Source: Haematobia irritans
Lineage: Eukaryota > Arthropoda > Insecta > Diptera > Muscidae
Direction of reading: 5' to 3'
Assembly (NCBI RefSeq): GCF_050003625.1
Contig: NC_134397.1
Location: 71,713,551 to 71,777,550, forward strand
DNA length: 64,000 bases
This document shows positions 22,797 through 34,300 of this stretch, one piece after another. The notes below the pieces were generated by a model. The model was not told where the DNA came from, ran no database searches, and saw nothing but the letters and a program-made list of their open reading frames with translations. The position numbers were made by a program, and so were the translations under genes. Numbering within the stretch: the first letter of the stretch is position 1; each line of letters opens with the position of its first letter.

Positions 22797-25676
22797 ATGA
22801 AGTTTAATGAGCTTCGAGTGGAAGACCTAAAAAAGGAGTTGAGCAAACTGGAGCTGCCGACAACAGGCAATAAGGCCCAGCTTCAAAAGCGTCTACTGGA
22901 AGAGTTTGAACGGCGTAATATTGACATTGCGACGCATGAGTTTGATTATAAGGAAGACATTGATGAATCAATACTCGTCAATACCAGCAGTATAGAAACT
23001 CCGTCTGTGGCTCCGAGTGTTGTGGACTACACATCAATGCTCAGTGTTTTGAGCAAAATGATGGAGGAAAACTCTAGAAAAATCATGGATGAGAATTCTA
23101 GAAAAATGGAAGAAAATTCTAGAAAAATGGAAGAAAATTCTAGAAAAATGGAAGAAACTTCTAGAAAATTGCTGAAAGAAAATGCCCTACAAATGGAAGC
23201 AAGTTCAAGAAAATTGGAAGAAAAATTCGACGAAAATTCTAGAATTCTCAATGAAAAACTACAACAAATTTCTGAAGGCATGGAAAAACGTGTGGACCAT
23301 ATAGAAAATCAAATTGTGGAATTGGATAAGAAAGTTCTTTCTGTGGATGAGAAAATTATGGTTCATGATGAGAAGTTTCTGCACATCGAGAAAAAAATGT
23401 CAGAGCTGGAAATTAAAGGTGGTCCAGTGCGCGTCATCGAGGGCTCAAAAATCAAAACTCCTGTTTTCGATGGCTCAACGTCATTTGATGTCTTCAAATT
23501 CCAATTCGAAATGGTTGCTTGTAGAAATTTGTGGAATGACGATGATAAAGCAATTGAACTTCTATTGGCATTAAAGGGCAATGCTGCTGATGTGATACAA
23601 AGCATTCCCGCTGCTTCTAGAAATAACTATAATGAAGTAATAGCGGCACTTCAACGCAAGTATGGTGGAGAGCACAAGCAAGACATCTTTAGAATGGAAT
23701 TAAGAGGTAGAGTCCAGAAATCAAACGAGACTCTACAAGACTTTGCAACAGAAGTTGAGCGGTTGGTGCTACTGACATACCCAGGAGAGAGTCACCCACT
23801 TGTGGACCGCATCAAAATTGAGACCTTTGTGAATGGCATTCGAGACCCAGACATAAAATGTGCAACATATGCGTCACAAAAGGCTACATTCGCAGAAACA
23901 GTAACATTTGCACTTGCGCAAGAAACTGCGAGATTGCTGGCACGGCCTCAAATTCACAAAGTACGCAGAGTAGAGACCGAGTGTGAAGAATCGAAATCGG
24001 TCATTGAATTGGTAAAAGAGGCTCTAAAGCAGATAATGCAAGAAATGAAGCAGCAGGCAAATAAATCTAGAATAAAATGCTATAACTGTGATAAGGCTGG
24101 ACATCTTTCCCGGGAATGTAAAGCGTGGCGTAAAACGTCGGGGTCAATCTCGCCATCTCCATTAAACAATAGTCAGAAGAAGGCGACCACAAAGCCAAGC
24201 GACTCAAATTCAAATTTTGCGGATAATAGAAATGGTGGCAAACAAGTTATTCATCAAGCCTTGACACGACGGCATTGCAATGTAGAAAACAGACGCTACT
24301 CGAAGGCTGAACCAAAGGAGACAGTTGTAAATGTCAGGCAGTTACACATCGAATCTGGCACAGACTGGTCAACAGAGCAACGTAAAGATCCCATTCTGAG
24401 AAAAATTATTTCGGCAACACAAGAAAATAAGAAACCCAACAAGAAAGACATCGCAGCCGAAAGTCCACTTATGAAAGCATACTGGGCTCAATGGGATAGT
24501 TTAGTTCTAGTCAATGGATCCCTGCAACGTAAATGGGAAAGCGAAGATGGCAAGAGCAGCCGAAATTTGATCATCGTTCCAGATTCCAAAATAAGAGATG
24601 TTTTGGCGGAGTTCCATAATGGTCCCAGTGGAGGTCATCTGGGAATAACCAAAACCGCCGAGAAAGTGAAGCAACGATTCTACTGGGTTGGATGCCAGAA
24701 ATCAATTGCTGAATGGGTAGCCAATTGCGAGAAGTGCATGAAGGCGAAAGGTCCAACAAGGAAAAGTCGAGGTCCTATGCAAGAATATAGACCAGGAGCT
24801 CCGTTTGAAAGAATAGCAATGGACGTGGCAGGCCCTTTCCCAGTAAGTGATTCTGGAAACCGTTATGTCCTTGTGGTCATGGATTACTTCAGCAAATGGC
24901 CGGAGGTGTATGCAATTCCAAACCAAGAAGCAAAAACGATTGTGGATGTTGTCAACAAAAACTGGATATGTCGCTACGGTGTGCCGTCCGAGATTCACTC
25001 AGACCAGGGAAGAAATTTTGAATCGGCCACATTCCAAGAGATGTGTGAATCCCTTGGTATCAAGAAAACGAGGACTACACCATTACATCCACAATCCGAT
25101 GGCATGGTAGAAAGGTTTAATCGCACTCTGGAGGAACATCTTCGAAAAGTAGTGGACAACGGCCAGAGGGACTGGGACGAGCATATACCAAAGTTTTTGC
25201 TGTCGTATAGATCTGCCATTCATGATTCCACCTCTCGAACACCGGCCAATGTTCTATTCGGAACTGAGTTGAAGTTGCCTGGTGATCTGATATTCGGTGC
25301 TAAACCTAATGAGCTCGCCATGGAAGAAAACAGAAACGACATCCCAAACACTTTCGGTGAAGTTCACGAATCAGTGCGCAACAAAATAAAAATGGTCAGC
25401 AACAGAATGAAGGCGAGATACGATCGTGCTGTAAATACTGAAGGCTTCCAAGAAGAAGAATTGGTTCTGCTATTTAACCCGCAACGAAAGAAAGGATTGT
25501 GTCCTAAACTGCAAACACAGTGGGAAGGCCCATACAAAGTCATCAAGAAGATCAATGATGTTGTATACCGGATTCAGAAGGACGACAGCCCTAGATCAAA
25601 GATGAAAGTTGTACATCTGGAACGATTGGCTCCTTACGGAACAGGTTCTGTGCCTGTTCGGGACGAACAGGCTTAA
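22797..25676 (+). CDS. Gag-integrase fusion polyprotein of a Ty3/gypsy element
   Basis: This 959-residue protein opens with a SAP-like DNA-binding motif (about residues 3-37, LRVEDLKKELSKLELPTTGN). Heptad repeats of EENSRKM type (about 90-160) and further coiled coil to about 210 follow. A Ty3/gypsy Gag domain (about 215-390) leads to a CCHC zinc knuckle (CYNCDKAGHLSREC, about 428-441). A stretch like the end of RNase H (ALTRRHC, about 483) comes next. Then integrase: HHCC zinc-binding region (about 605-650), core with MDVAGPFP, SDQGRNF and VERFNR (the last two acidic residues 35 apart, as in D,D35E enzymes), and a GPY/F-type C-terminus (QWEGPYKV). Protease, RT and most of RNase H are missing with the frame kept, so it looks like an internal deletion joining gag to int. 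The start follows the primer site by 18 bases, and the stop overlaps the polypurine tract. Confidence 0.95.
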   Translation: MKFNELRVEDLKKELSKLELPTTGNKAQLQKRLLEEFERRNIDIATHEFDYKEDIDESILVNTSSIETPSVAPSVVDYTSMLSVLSKMMEENSRKIMDENSRKMEENSRKMEENSRKMEETSRKLLKENALQMEASSRKLEEKFDENSRILNEKLQQISEGMEKRVDHIENQIVELDKKVLSVDEKIMVHDEKFLHIEKKMSELEIKGGPVRVIEGSKIKTPVFDGSTSFDVFKFQFEMVACRNLWNDDDKAIELLLALKGNAADVIQSIPAASRNNYNEVIAALQRKYGGEHKQDIFRMELRGRVQKSNETLQDFATEVERLVLLTYPGESHPLVDRIKIETFVNGIRDPDIKCATYASQKATFAETVTFALAQETARLLARPQIHKVRRVETECEESKSVIELVKEALKQIMQEMKQQANKSRIKCYNCDKAGHLSRECKAWRKTSGSISPSPLNNSQKKATTKPSDSNSNFADNRNGGKQVIHQALTRRHCNVENRRYSKAEPKETVVNVRQLHIESGTDWSTEQRKDPILRKIISATQENKKPNKKDIAAESPLMKAYWAQWDSLVLVNGSLQRKWESEDGKSSRNLIIVPDSKIRDVLAEFHNGPSGGHLGITKTAEKVKQRFYWVGCQKSIAEWVANCEKCMKAKGPTRKSRGPMQEYRPGAPFERIAMDVAGPFPVSDSGNRYVLVVMDYFSKWPEVYAIPNQEAKTIVDVVNKNWICRYGVPSEIHSDQGRNFESATFQEMCESLGIKKTRTTPLHPQSDGMVERFNRTLEEHLRKVVDNGQRDWDEHIPKFLLSYRSAIHDSTSRTPANVLFGTELKLPGDLIFGAKPNELAMEENRNDIPNTFGEVHESVRNKIKMVSNRMKARYDRAVNTEGFQEEELVLLFNPQRKKGLCPKLQTQWEGPYKVIKKINDVVYRIQKDDSPRSKMKVVHLERLAPYGTGSVPVRDEQA
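23065..23175 (+). repeat. 21-bp coding repeat for heptads in Gag
   Basis: GAAAATTCTAGAAAAATGGA recurs every 21 bases, encoding EENSRKM heptads in a predicted coiled coil. The most similar units differ by one or two bases, so the number of heptads is probably variable between copies of the element. Confidence 0.8.
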
Positions 25677-25687
25677 GCGGGAGGCAG
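25676..25687 (+). promoter_or_regulatory. Polypurine tract of the LTR element
   Basis: AGCGGGAGGCAG lies immediately before the TGTTACG start of the 3' LTR, the expected place of the plus-strand primer. The ORF's stop codon is directly upstream. Confidence 0.8.
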
Positions 25688-25811
25688 TGTTACGAATTTG
25701 ATAATTATAGATATAAGTTTATTTAAATTAGTTTCCGTTAATTTAAAATTTAAAATTGTAACGATAAAATTTCGCTATCACTTGTTGGAATCATCTATTC
25801 ATTTTCTAGTA

Positions 25812-26744
25812 AAGGGTGATTCTTTTGAGGTTAGGATTTTCATGCATTAGTATTTGACAGATCACGTGGGATTTCAGACATGGTGTCAAAGAGAAAGATG
25901 CTCAGTATGCTTTGACATTTCATCATGAATAGACTTACTAACGAGCAACGCTTGCAAATCATTGAATTTTATTACCAAAATCAGTGGCAGAAAATCCGCT
26001 TTTTTATCGACAAATTTTGTTCAGCGATGAGGCTCATTTCTGGTTGAATGGCTACGTAAATAAGCAAAATTGCCGCATTTGGAGTGAAGAGCAACCAGAA
26101 GCCGTTCAAGAACTGCCCATGCATCCCGAAAAATGCACTGTTTGGTGTGGTTTGTACGCTGGTGGAATCATTGGACCGTATTTTTTCAAAGATGCTGTTG
26201 GACGCAACGTTACGGTGAATGGCGATCGCTATCGTTCGATGCTAACAAACTTTTTGTTGCCAAAAATGGAAGAACTGAACTTGGTTGACATGTGGTTTCA
26301 ACAAGATGGCGCTACATGCCACACAGCTCGCGATTCTATGGCCATTTTGAGGGAAAACTTCGGAGAACAATTCATCTCAAGAAATGGACCGGTAAGTTGG
26401 CCACCAAGATCATGCGATTTGACGCCTTTAGACTATTTTTTGTGGGGCTACGTCAAGTCTAAAGTCTACAGAAATAAGCCAGCAACTATTCCAGCTTTGG
26501 AAGACAACATTTCCGAAGAAATTCGGGCTATTCCGGCCGAAATGCTCGAAAAAGTTGCCCAAAATTGGACTTTCCGAATGGACCACCTAAGACGCAGCCG
26601 CGGTCAACATTTAAATGAAATTATCTTCAAAAAGTAAATGTCATGGACCAATCTAACGTTTCAAATAAAGAACCGATGAGATTTTGCAAATTTTATGCGT
26701 TTTTTTAAAAAAAAAAGTTATCAAGCTCTTAACAAATCACCCTT
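25812..26744 (+). mobile_element. Internally deleted mariner-family element in the 3' LTR
   Basis: The element is 933 bp, beginning AAGGGTGATTCTTTTGAGG and ending AACAAATCACCCTT, with TA duplicated on both sides. The interrupted LTR sequence TCTAGTATTTTCC is intact in the 5' LTR, which fixes the ends. The transposase N-terminus is mostly deleted (see the pseudogene entry), so this is a non-autonomous derivative that arrived after the LTR element. Confidence 0.95.
25925..26637 (+). pseudogene. Mariner transposase lacking most of its DNA-binding half
   Basis: The ATG at 25925 starts MNRLTNEQRLQIIEFYYQNQ, the usual N-terminus of this family, but the reading then jumps by deletion into the catalytic domain in another frame near 25981. 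From 25984 an open frame of 217 codons (first codon GTG) carries ILFSDEAHFWL, WFQQDGATCHTA and CDLTPLDYFLWGYVKSKVY, that is, the three acidic positions of a D,D,D mariner catalytic core, to a stop at 26635-26637. The catalytic half is undamaged by stops, which indicates a young deletion derivative. It would not bind its terminal repeats. Confidence 0.9.
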
Positions 26745-27225
26745 TATTTTCCTGAATTTCTTTTATGTTCTTTTGTTTGCTTACCGAAATGTTAGTTCTT
26801 ACTCTCTCATAGAATAACAACCCCTTTGCTTTGTTATTTTGCTTTCTCATTTCATCTCATTGTCTATTGTCATTGTTGTTGTAGTAATGCGAGCATATAT
26901 CTATGTGAGTGTGTATGTGTTTGGCAGCCACCAGACGAATTACTTAATGGTCGTAGATCCTTCTAGCATTGTCTAAGAATGTTCTGGCGTTGCCAGAATA
27001 TTGTAGTGCTACCAGAATGTTCTCGTATTGACACACCGTCATATATAAAAGCGCTCGCATGCTGCTAACGGGTCAGTCTTAATTAAAGCGTCAAACGAAT
27101 AACTTCAGTGTGAACGAATTGTAAAGTGTGAAGTCATAGTAAATAAATTGTAGATTGTCGTTATTTAAAAGAACTGTGTTTTAATTGTCGGGTAATTAAA
27201 AACGCCTAAATATAAAAACGTAACA

Positions 27226-27460
27226 ATATCATTAATTTTGTTTTGTTCCCTGGTGTTTTTTCTGCGTTAAGTTTTGTTCCCTGGTGTTCTTTCTGCGTTA
27301 AGTTTTCTACAGTTTTTCTGAGAAAATAGGAATTTTTACTTTACAGTTTTAATTTTGGAAACACGCCCGTAGTAGCGGCCAATTCAAAATGTTTTCCTCT
27401 TTTAACTTCTTTATTGTCAATTGTTGTTTTTTATCTCATTTTGTTCGTGTTTTTGTCTAA
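27226..27460. repeat. Short direct repeat and AT-rich spacer
   Basis: GTTTTGTTCCCTGGTGTT followed by TTCTGCGTTAA occurs twice in tandem between about 27237 and 27310. Otherwise nothing is recognised before the MITE at 27461. Confidence 0.6.
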
Positions 27461-27824
27461 AGGCCGGTATGCACCTCTAGCGAAATTTTCGGTACCAAAA
27501 ATTTATTTAAGTCTACAACAAAAAAACAGGGCTGTGTTCACAAATTTTAAACCAGCTAATCGCTTTTAAAAATTTTTAATATATGTTCCAAATATTCCTC
27601 AAATAAATTGCTTATTATTTACAGACCTTTTAAAACTTTAACGCACACAATGATTGTAATAAATTAAATGTTTGCTGCCAAAATATGCTTTTGACAACCC
27701 TGTTATTTTCATTAGAGGTGCGTACCAGCTTACGAAATTGAACGCTACCGAAAATTTCGTTAGCATAAATAGCAATGCATTTCTTATGGGAATGAAATTT
27801 TTCGATAGAGGTGCATACCGGCCT
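27461..27824. mobile_element. 364-bp MITE, PIF/Harbinger-like
   Basis: The termini are AGGCCGGTATGCACCTCTA and its inverse (AGAGGTGCATACCGGCCT), flanked by TAA at 27458-27460 and 27825-27827. A 3-bp TAA/TTA duplication is the habit of PIF/Harbinger elements. No coding capacity. A sequence with the same first bases (AGGCCGGTACTCTGTTCGG) is at 57660. Confidence 0.8.
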
Positions 27825-27991
27825 TAAACGAAAAATTTTAGAGTCACAAATTATTACACATTATTGATCCCCCGAACACAACTATTTATACATAATAGAT
27901 AACGAAAGTGTGTGAACCTAAAGTCGTGCACTTTTATCTATTCAAGGACAAGAGGCAATTTGGACATCTTGTTATAATTACAAAGTCTTTG

Positions 27992-28368
27992 GTACGTATT
28001 GCCAAATTGTCATCTCCATGTCAGTAGCCAGTGTCCACATCGATGGCCGCAATGATTGAAAACTATTCTACGGTGTAAAATCGGCTTCTCTTTATCATAC
28101 AATATATTTATATTGTGCACCATGTGAATGCACATGGTCATCGGTGTTAACGGCGTCAAAAATGTCTCGAAAGCCCTGTGGTGCCATATATATAAAGAAA
28201 CGGTCAATTCCCTACTTAGTAGGGAATTGACCGTTACTTAAATCAGGCTGGTATTGCATCATTCAAAAGGCAAATAAATAGAATGCCTCATTTTGTTCAA
28301 CATTAGTATAACATTCGAATTCTTGTGAATGATAATTGGAGCTCGCCACATTCTCTTTGTGAATAAAA
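27992..28368 (+). promoter_or_regulatory. Upstream region of TrpRS copy 1
   Basis: It contains ATTCTACGGTGTAAAATCG (28065-28083), also found in the detached fragment at 21714 and twice, in slightly varied form, before copy 2. It also has the 37-bp palindrome at 28199-28235. The first 138 bp are duplicated at 21641-21780. TATATATAAAG at about 28187-28198, just before the palindrome, could act as a TATA box. The transcription start cannot be placed from sequence alone. Confidence 0.6.
28199..28235. promoter_or_regulatory. Perfect 37-bp palindrome upstream of TrpRS copy 1
   Basis: Two 18-bp arms (AACGGTCAATTCCCTACT and its inverse) surround a single central T. The half-site AGGGAATTGACCGTT recurs as two direct repeats before TrpRS copy 2 (45860-45874 and 45902-45916). 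It could be a DNA-binding site for a dimer or, if transcribed, an RNA hairpin in the 5' UTR. Confidence 0.85.
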
Positions 28369-31300
28369 ATGAGTGATAAGTTAAATAAAGAGGTTGAACA
28401 AACATCGCTTCAGGATGATCAACAGGAAGATATTGTGAATCCATGGACTGTAGCAAGTAGCAGTGACTCTGGCATAGACTATGGAAAACTAATCGGTATG
28501 CACACTAACTCTTAATATGAGTCAACCTTTTGTTTATTATTAAATGGTTCTTTCCCCTTTACAGAACGCTTTGGTTGTTGTCGCATCAATGATGATTTAA
28601 TTCGACGCATTGAAAAGATAACTGGGAAACCGGTCCATCACATGATTCGAAGAGGTATATTCTTTTCCCATCGCGAATTGGATACCATACTAAAATTGAA
28701 AGAAGAAGGCAAGCCATTTTATTTGTATACAGGACGAGGACCAAGCTCGGAATCATTGCATTTAGGTCATTTGGTACCGCTTATCATGACAAAGTAAGTA
28801 ATTTGCTTATTTAGGACTATTTTGCCGTTTAAATATAAACAGAATATGAAAGTAGAATGCAATATAAAAAGGGTATATTGAGAAGTGGCACGCCACTAAC
28901 TCTAACTTGGAAGGAAGTTTCACAATAAATGGCAGTATGGTATTCAAAATGGAATTTAAAATGTAAACTTAGTCCTTTATATATCATAAAAAAATGAATC
29001 TTCATTTCTATCACTTGAGGACTTCAGTCTACTATAAAAATTAGGATAATAACAAAACTATTGGTGAAAAGGCTCAACAAATATCTACCTATTGCCTTTA
29101 GAAGGAATTAAATGTCATCTGTACCCTATCAATGTCTATATTTTAGTTGCAACATTTTCAAGATCCCTGTCAGGTTAAAAGTAAGACAAATATGACAGTA
29201 GAGTGACGATATTAAGAGGGTATTTTGTGGCACGCCACCAACTCTTTTGGAGGACGTTTAATCTAACAGGCATTATGGTTATTCGAATGGGAAGTAATAT
29301 GCAAAACATTTAGAAACTATTTGCAACATGGAAACATAGTACTTCTATAAATCACAAAAAACGAATCTCCATTTTATTTATGTGGACTTCAGTCCACTAT
29401 AAAAAAAATGGAGAACAAGTTAAAGAGCACACAAATACAGGTAGAGAGGCGCGAATATAGATTCTTATTGTCGTTAGAAGAAATTAAATTTTCTCTTTCC
29501 ATCATTATTGTCTATATTTTAGCACCGACATATTCAAGATCCCTGTCATGTCATGGGATTCTTTATTTTGCTTTTTATACCCTGTTTGCAAAACACAGAA
29601 GGAGACGAGATAGACGCATGGTGTCTTTGGCAATAATACTCAGTGTGGGCCCCTGAGTCGATCTAATCATGCCTGTGAACACATCTTTGTAATCTAAATC
29701 TAGATCTCATTTTTAGTCCAATCGACTTTAAATTTGGCACAAGTATGGGTTTTGGAAGAAATCGGTTCAGATTTAGATATACCTCCCATATATATCTTTC
29801 GCCGGATTTACACTGATATGACCACAGAGGCCAAAGTTTTACTCCGATTTACGTGAAATTTTGTACATGGAGTAGAATTAACGTTAAGGCAAAACTGTCA
29901 CTGAAAAAACGAAAGCTTGTAAAAATGATTAATTTTCTTTGCCTCTAATACATATTCGATATTTCCCATGTTTTTTTATTACAATTTTTATTAACTCCGC
30001 CCAGGCCATTAGCCCATTTAAATTTGAAGTCTAGAGATTTTCTAAGAAGTCAAAACAATGTTGTGCAAATCGGTTCAAATTTAAATAAAATATGGGAACA
30101 TAAACCTTTATATAACTCCCAACAATTTGGAAGGGTTTGAGATGGTATCGAAAATATAGATCTACAATATGGTGCAGGGTATAATATAGTCGGCCCAGCC
30201 AGACTTTAGGCTTTCCTTACCTGTTTATATATGAATATCAGAAAGAAAGTTATAAACGATAATCATGTTTTTTATATTTTTTTTTTCTTTTCTTAGATAT
30301 CTCCAAGATGCTTTTGATGTACCTTTGGTAATTCAAATGTCCGATGATGAGAAAACAATATGGAAGAATCTAAAAGTGGAAGACGCTATTAATTTGGCCC
30401 ATGAAAATGCCAAAGATATTATTGCTATGGGGTTTGACCAAAAGAAAACTTTCATATTTAATGATTTGACCTTTATGGGGTAAGTAAAAAAAAATATGAT
30501 GGACATAGCCTCATGTTCCGATATTCAGAATCGGAATATATTTTTCTTATAACAAAAAGCTTGAGATACACTGGGACTTAAATCCAACTTACATTTGAAA
30601 TTCTTATTAAAGATACTTATACATGGGGAATGCTATATTATTCTCTGCCGCATTTTCAAAATCTAGAAATTGTAGGGTAATGTCCCCTTAATTTGTATGA
30701 CTAATACCGACATACTACTACAACAAATCATGCAAATTCTTAGGCAACTATGCAACTGTATAAACTTTTTGCTCAAACTCAAAACCAATAGCATGTGTAC
30801 AATCTCAATGTATTGATTTCAATTACAGTTTCAAATAACTGGACAAAAAAAAACGAAGCTGTTTTTCTTCAAGATCCTAATGTTAAAAAAAAATCAATTT
30901 AAACAAAGTCTGCTCCCAAGCAGCATTAATTGTTTACACATGCAAATATTTTGTATGCAACCAGTTTCAGTTCCTATGGTAATTGTTCGTTCGTTAAATA
31001 CCCATGCGCTTACTTTTCTCAACACAGTCCCTATATTCGGGTAATCGTAAACTCAGGTCACAAGAATTTTCTTTTTAAGAAAAAATCGCGGTACTATCGG
31101 ACTTCAATTCAATTTCTCCAAGAGAGTTCTATTGCAAAAAATTTCAGTTTATATAGATTAGATTTACTGGATTTTCGGAGCACCCTATGTCCATTCTCAA
31201 TTGAACGTGCATTTTTTATTCCATCCTAAAGAAATTCCGCATTTGACTCCACTATCACAGAAACCATAGAAATTTGTCCTCGTCTGCCACATTAGCCTTG

Positions 31301-34300
31301 TAGAAATTTATTTTTTTATCCGATCCGCTAAAAAAATGTCATAAATAATCATACAAATCTATTGAGTAACAAACAAGTGCGTTAAAATCTGCATATAATT
31401 CCTAGGATTATTAAAAAACAAGTAAGAAAAGTCTAAAGTCGGGCGGGGCCGACTATATTATACCCTGCACCACTTTGTAAATCCACATTTTCGATACCAT
31501 ATCAAATCCGTCCAATGTGTTGGATGCTATTTGCACCCATACACATATATTCTGTATATCTGACCAGAGTTCTACAATACTTATAGATTTTACATTTAAG
31601 TCGACTAATGCGCTGAGGTGTAACACAATGTTAGTAAAAAAAGATAGGAAACATTTAAATATGAACCAATTTTGAGGCAACTTCGTAAAAGTGTATTTAT
31701 GATTTATCGGTCGATAGATATATATTAGAAATAAAGGAAAATTTTGAGTCATTTTTACAAGTTTTCGACCTATATCTAAATCTGAACCGAGTTCAATAAA
31801 ATTTAGCACACTTGTACTCCTAGTGCAAAATTTCAACCAAATTCGGCTAAAACTCTTGCTTCTAGGGCCATATAAGTCCATATCGGGCGAAAGACTTATA
31901 TGGAAGCTATACCTAATTCCGAACCGATTTCAATAAAATTTAGCACAATTGACTACACTACTAATTGTAATCCTAGTGCAAAATTTCAACCAAATTGGGC
32001 TAAAACTCTGGCTTCTGGGGCCTTATAAGTCAATATCGGGCGAGAGATATATATGGAAGCTATATCTAAATCTGATCCGATTTCTTCCAAAATCAATAGG
32101 GTTCTATTCTGAGCCAAAAACACCTACTTGTGCCAAATTTGAAGTCGATTGAACTTAAATTGCGACCTAGACTTTGGTTACAAAAATGTGATCACGGACA
32201 GATGGAAATGGCTAGATCGACTCAGGGACTCATCCTGAGCATTATTACCAAAGACACCATGTGTCTATCTCGTCTCCTTCTGGGTGTTGCAAACATATGC
32301 ACTAACTTATAATACCCTGTTCCGCAGTGTGGCGCAGGGTATAAAAAGACAAAAACAAAATAATCTATAATATATTATTAAATTGTGTTCAGTGTAATTG
32401 TACAGATGCGATTTTGGTTGTTTATTTCAATATCTACTGTACAGCACTACAGCTCAATATTGCGGGAAATGCCCTGGTTTCTATTACCGCTATACGTATT
32501 TGTGTATGTGTGCTGATACCGAACATCAACGTAATATCTAAGATAAGCTGTACAAGAGTATATATATACTCGCCGTGAAGATCCAAATTGCTACACGGAA
32601 AAATATCACTAAATTTTTTAAATGTCAAAAATAAAAAAATAAACAACTATTAATTAAAAAAAAAAACAAAAATAGATTTAAAAACGAAATCAATTACACA
32701 TGTGCATGATTTTGATGTAGTCCATTAAACAAATTGACAACCACAATGATATAAAGCAAACAAGTACGTGGGTGAATGAATGTATTTTCACGATTACTTT
32801 TATTTAATAATCCATTTTGAATAATCGTTGCTTTGGGCTATTCCGCATTAAGTTATAATAAAATTTCCATCACAGGTATATATTTTATATATTTATTTTT
32901 TTGTAATAAAATTTGCCAAAAAAGTTATGATTTTATTCTGCTTTTACAGATTTATTTTTGATTTTAGAGGCTAAACTCGAAATTATTATCCGCATTTATC
33001 CGTTTTGTCTGAAATTTTAAAACTAAACTTATGGAGCTATATCGCTTCTTGATTTCACGAGCATCTAAACGCCACAATTTATATTTTATTTAATATCTAC
33101 GATTTTTTATTTAATATATACGGGCTGTGGAGTCGGAGTCCGAAGATTTTCTGGAGTCGGAGCCGGAGTCCTAAAAATTTTGCTCGACTCCGACTCCTGC
33201 AAAACAAAATTTGAAAAACACTTCCTATATTTGTAACTAAAGAAATATTTCGACAAATTAGATTCCATTACAGTTTTTTGGGAGCCACCGTGGTGCAATG
33301 GTTAGCATGTCCGCCTTGCATACACAAGGTTGTGGGTTCGATTCCTTCTTCGACCGAACACCAAAAAGTTTTTCAGCGGTGGAGTATCCCACCTAAGGAA
33401 TGCTGGTGACATTTCTAAGGGTTTCAAAGTTTCTCTAAGTGGTTTCACAACAATGTGGAACGCCGTTCGGACTCGGCTATAAAAATGAGGTCTCTTGTCA
33501 TTGAACTTAACATGGAATCGGGCAGCACTCAGTGATAAGAGAGAAGTTCACCAATGTGGTATCACAATGGACTGAATAGTCCAAGTGAGCCTGATACATC
33601 TAGCTGCCACCTAACCTAACCTATGGGGGGGGGGGGGGGGGCTATACCAAAACGTTGACCGATACACATCATTTTGAACATACCTATTTATGGACCTAAA
33701 ATACCTCTGGATAGACAATTTCAGACACATCGGATAAAAATTTATCTAAATGCTCAAAAAGTCAAATTGGGCAATATGTCTCTATGGTGGGGGCTATACC
33801 AATACATAGGCCTATTAACACACATATTTTTGGACCTCTTTTGCTTTGAATTTCATGCAAATCGCCAATTTGATGATGGTGGTTTTAAAAATACATGGAA
33901 AATAGGGTTTGATATAACTCCCATATGGATCTATCTCCCTATTTTATTTTTGAGAGCCCAGAAGTCGCAATTTTCAACAAACAAACTAGAAATATGCTGA
34001 GTTATTTATTTATTTATTTATTGATAAACTACATTTACAATAAGCGTAAAAGGTTAATGTAAAAGTTTAATTCTGCAAGGTACAAAAAATATCCAGGAAA
34101 ATAAAAAATATTGAAAAATAATGTATTACTATTAGGGCTGTCGTTCGCGATCGATTTTTATAAATCCCGGGATTCGGGACTACAAAATAAAGAATCCCGG
34201 AATTTTTTCTGAATCCCGAAATTTTTGGGGTTAATTTAAATATTTTAAGTAATAACCATCTGTACATTAAACCAATTTATGTTAATTCAATTTTATTAAC

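Larger units (their letters stand above)
22156..27225 (+). mobile_element. Ty3/gypsy LTR retrotransposon, RT-less, with mariner in the 3' LTR
   Basis: Two LTRs of 603 bp (22156-22758, and 25688-27225 minus the mariner insert) begin TGTTACG and end GTAACA. They are flanked by the same 4-bp duplication ATAT (22152-22155 and 27226-27229). Aligned by eye the LTRs differ at one position (C in CGTATTGCC versus A in CGTATTGAC), so insertion is recent. Between them lie a primer binding site, one 959-codon ORF and a polypurine tract. Protease, reverse transcriptase and RNase H are absent, so the copy could move only with help from a full-length relative. Confidence 0.95.
25688..27225 (+). repeat. 3' LTR, split by a mariner insertion
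   Basis: The halves 25688-25811 and 26747-27225 together make 603 bp, exactly the 5' LTR length, with one substitution noticed. TA at 25810-25811 is repeated at 26745-26746 around the mariner. Confidence 0.95.

Noticed and set aside
33280..33360. Possible tRNA gene
   Set aside because: A- and B-box-like sequences are present but no closed cloverleaf; five related copies share a 3' body and CCTAA tail, so it is a SINE head.
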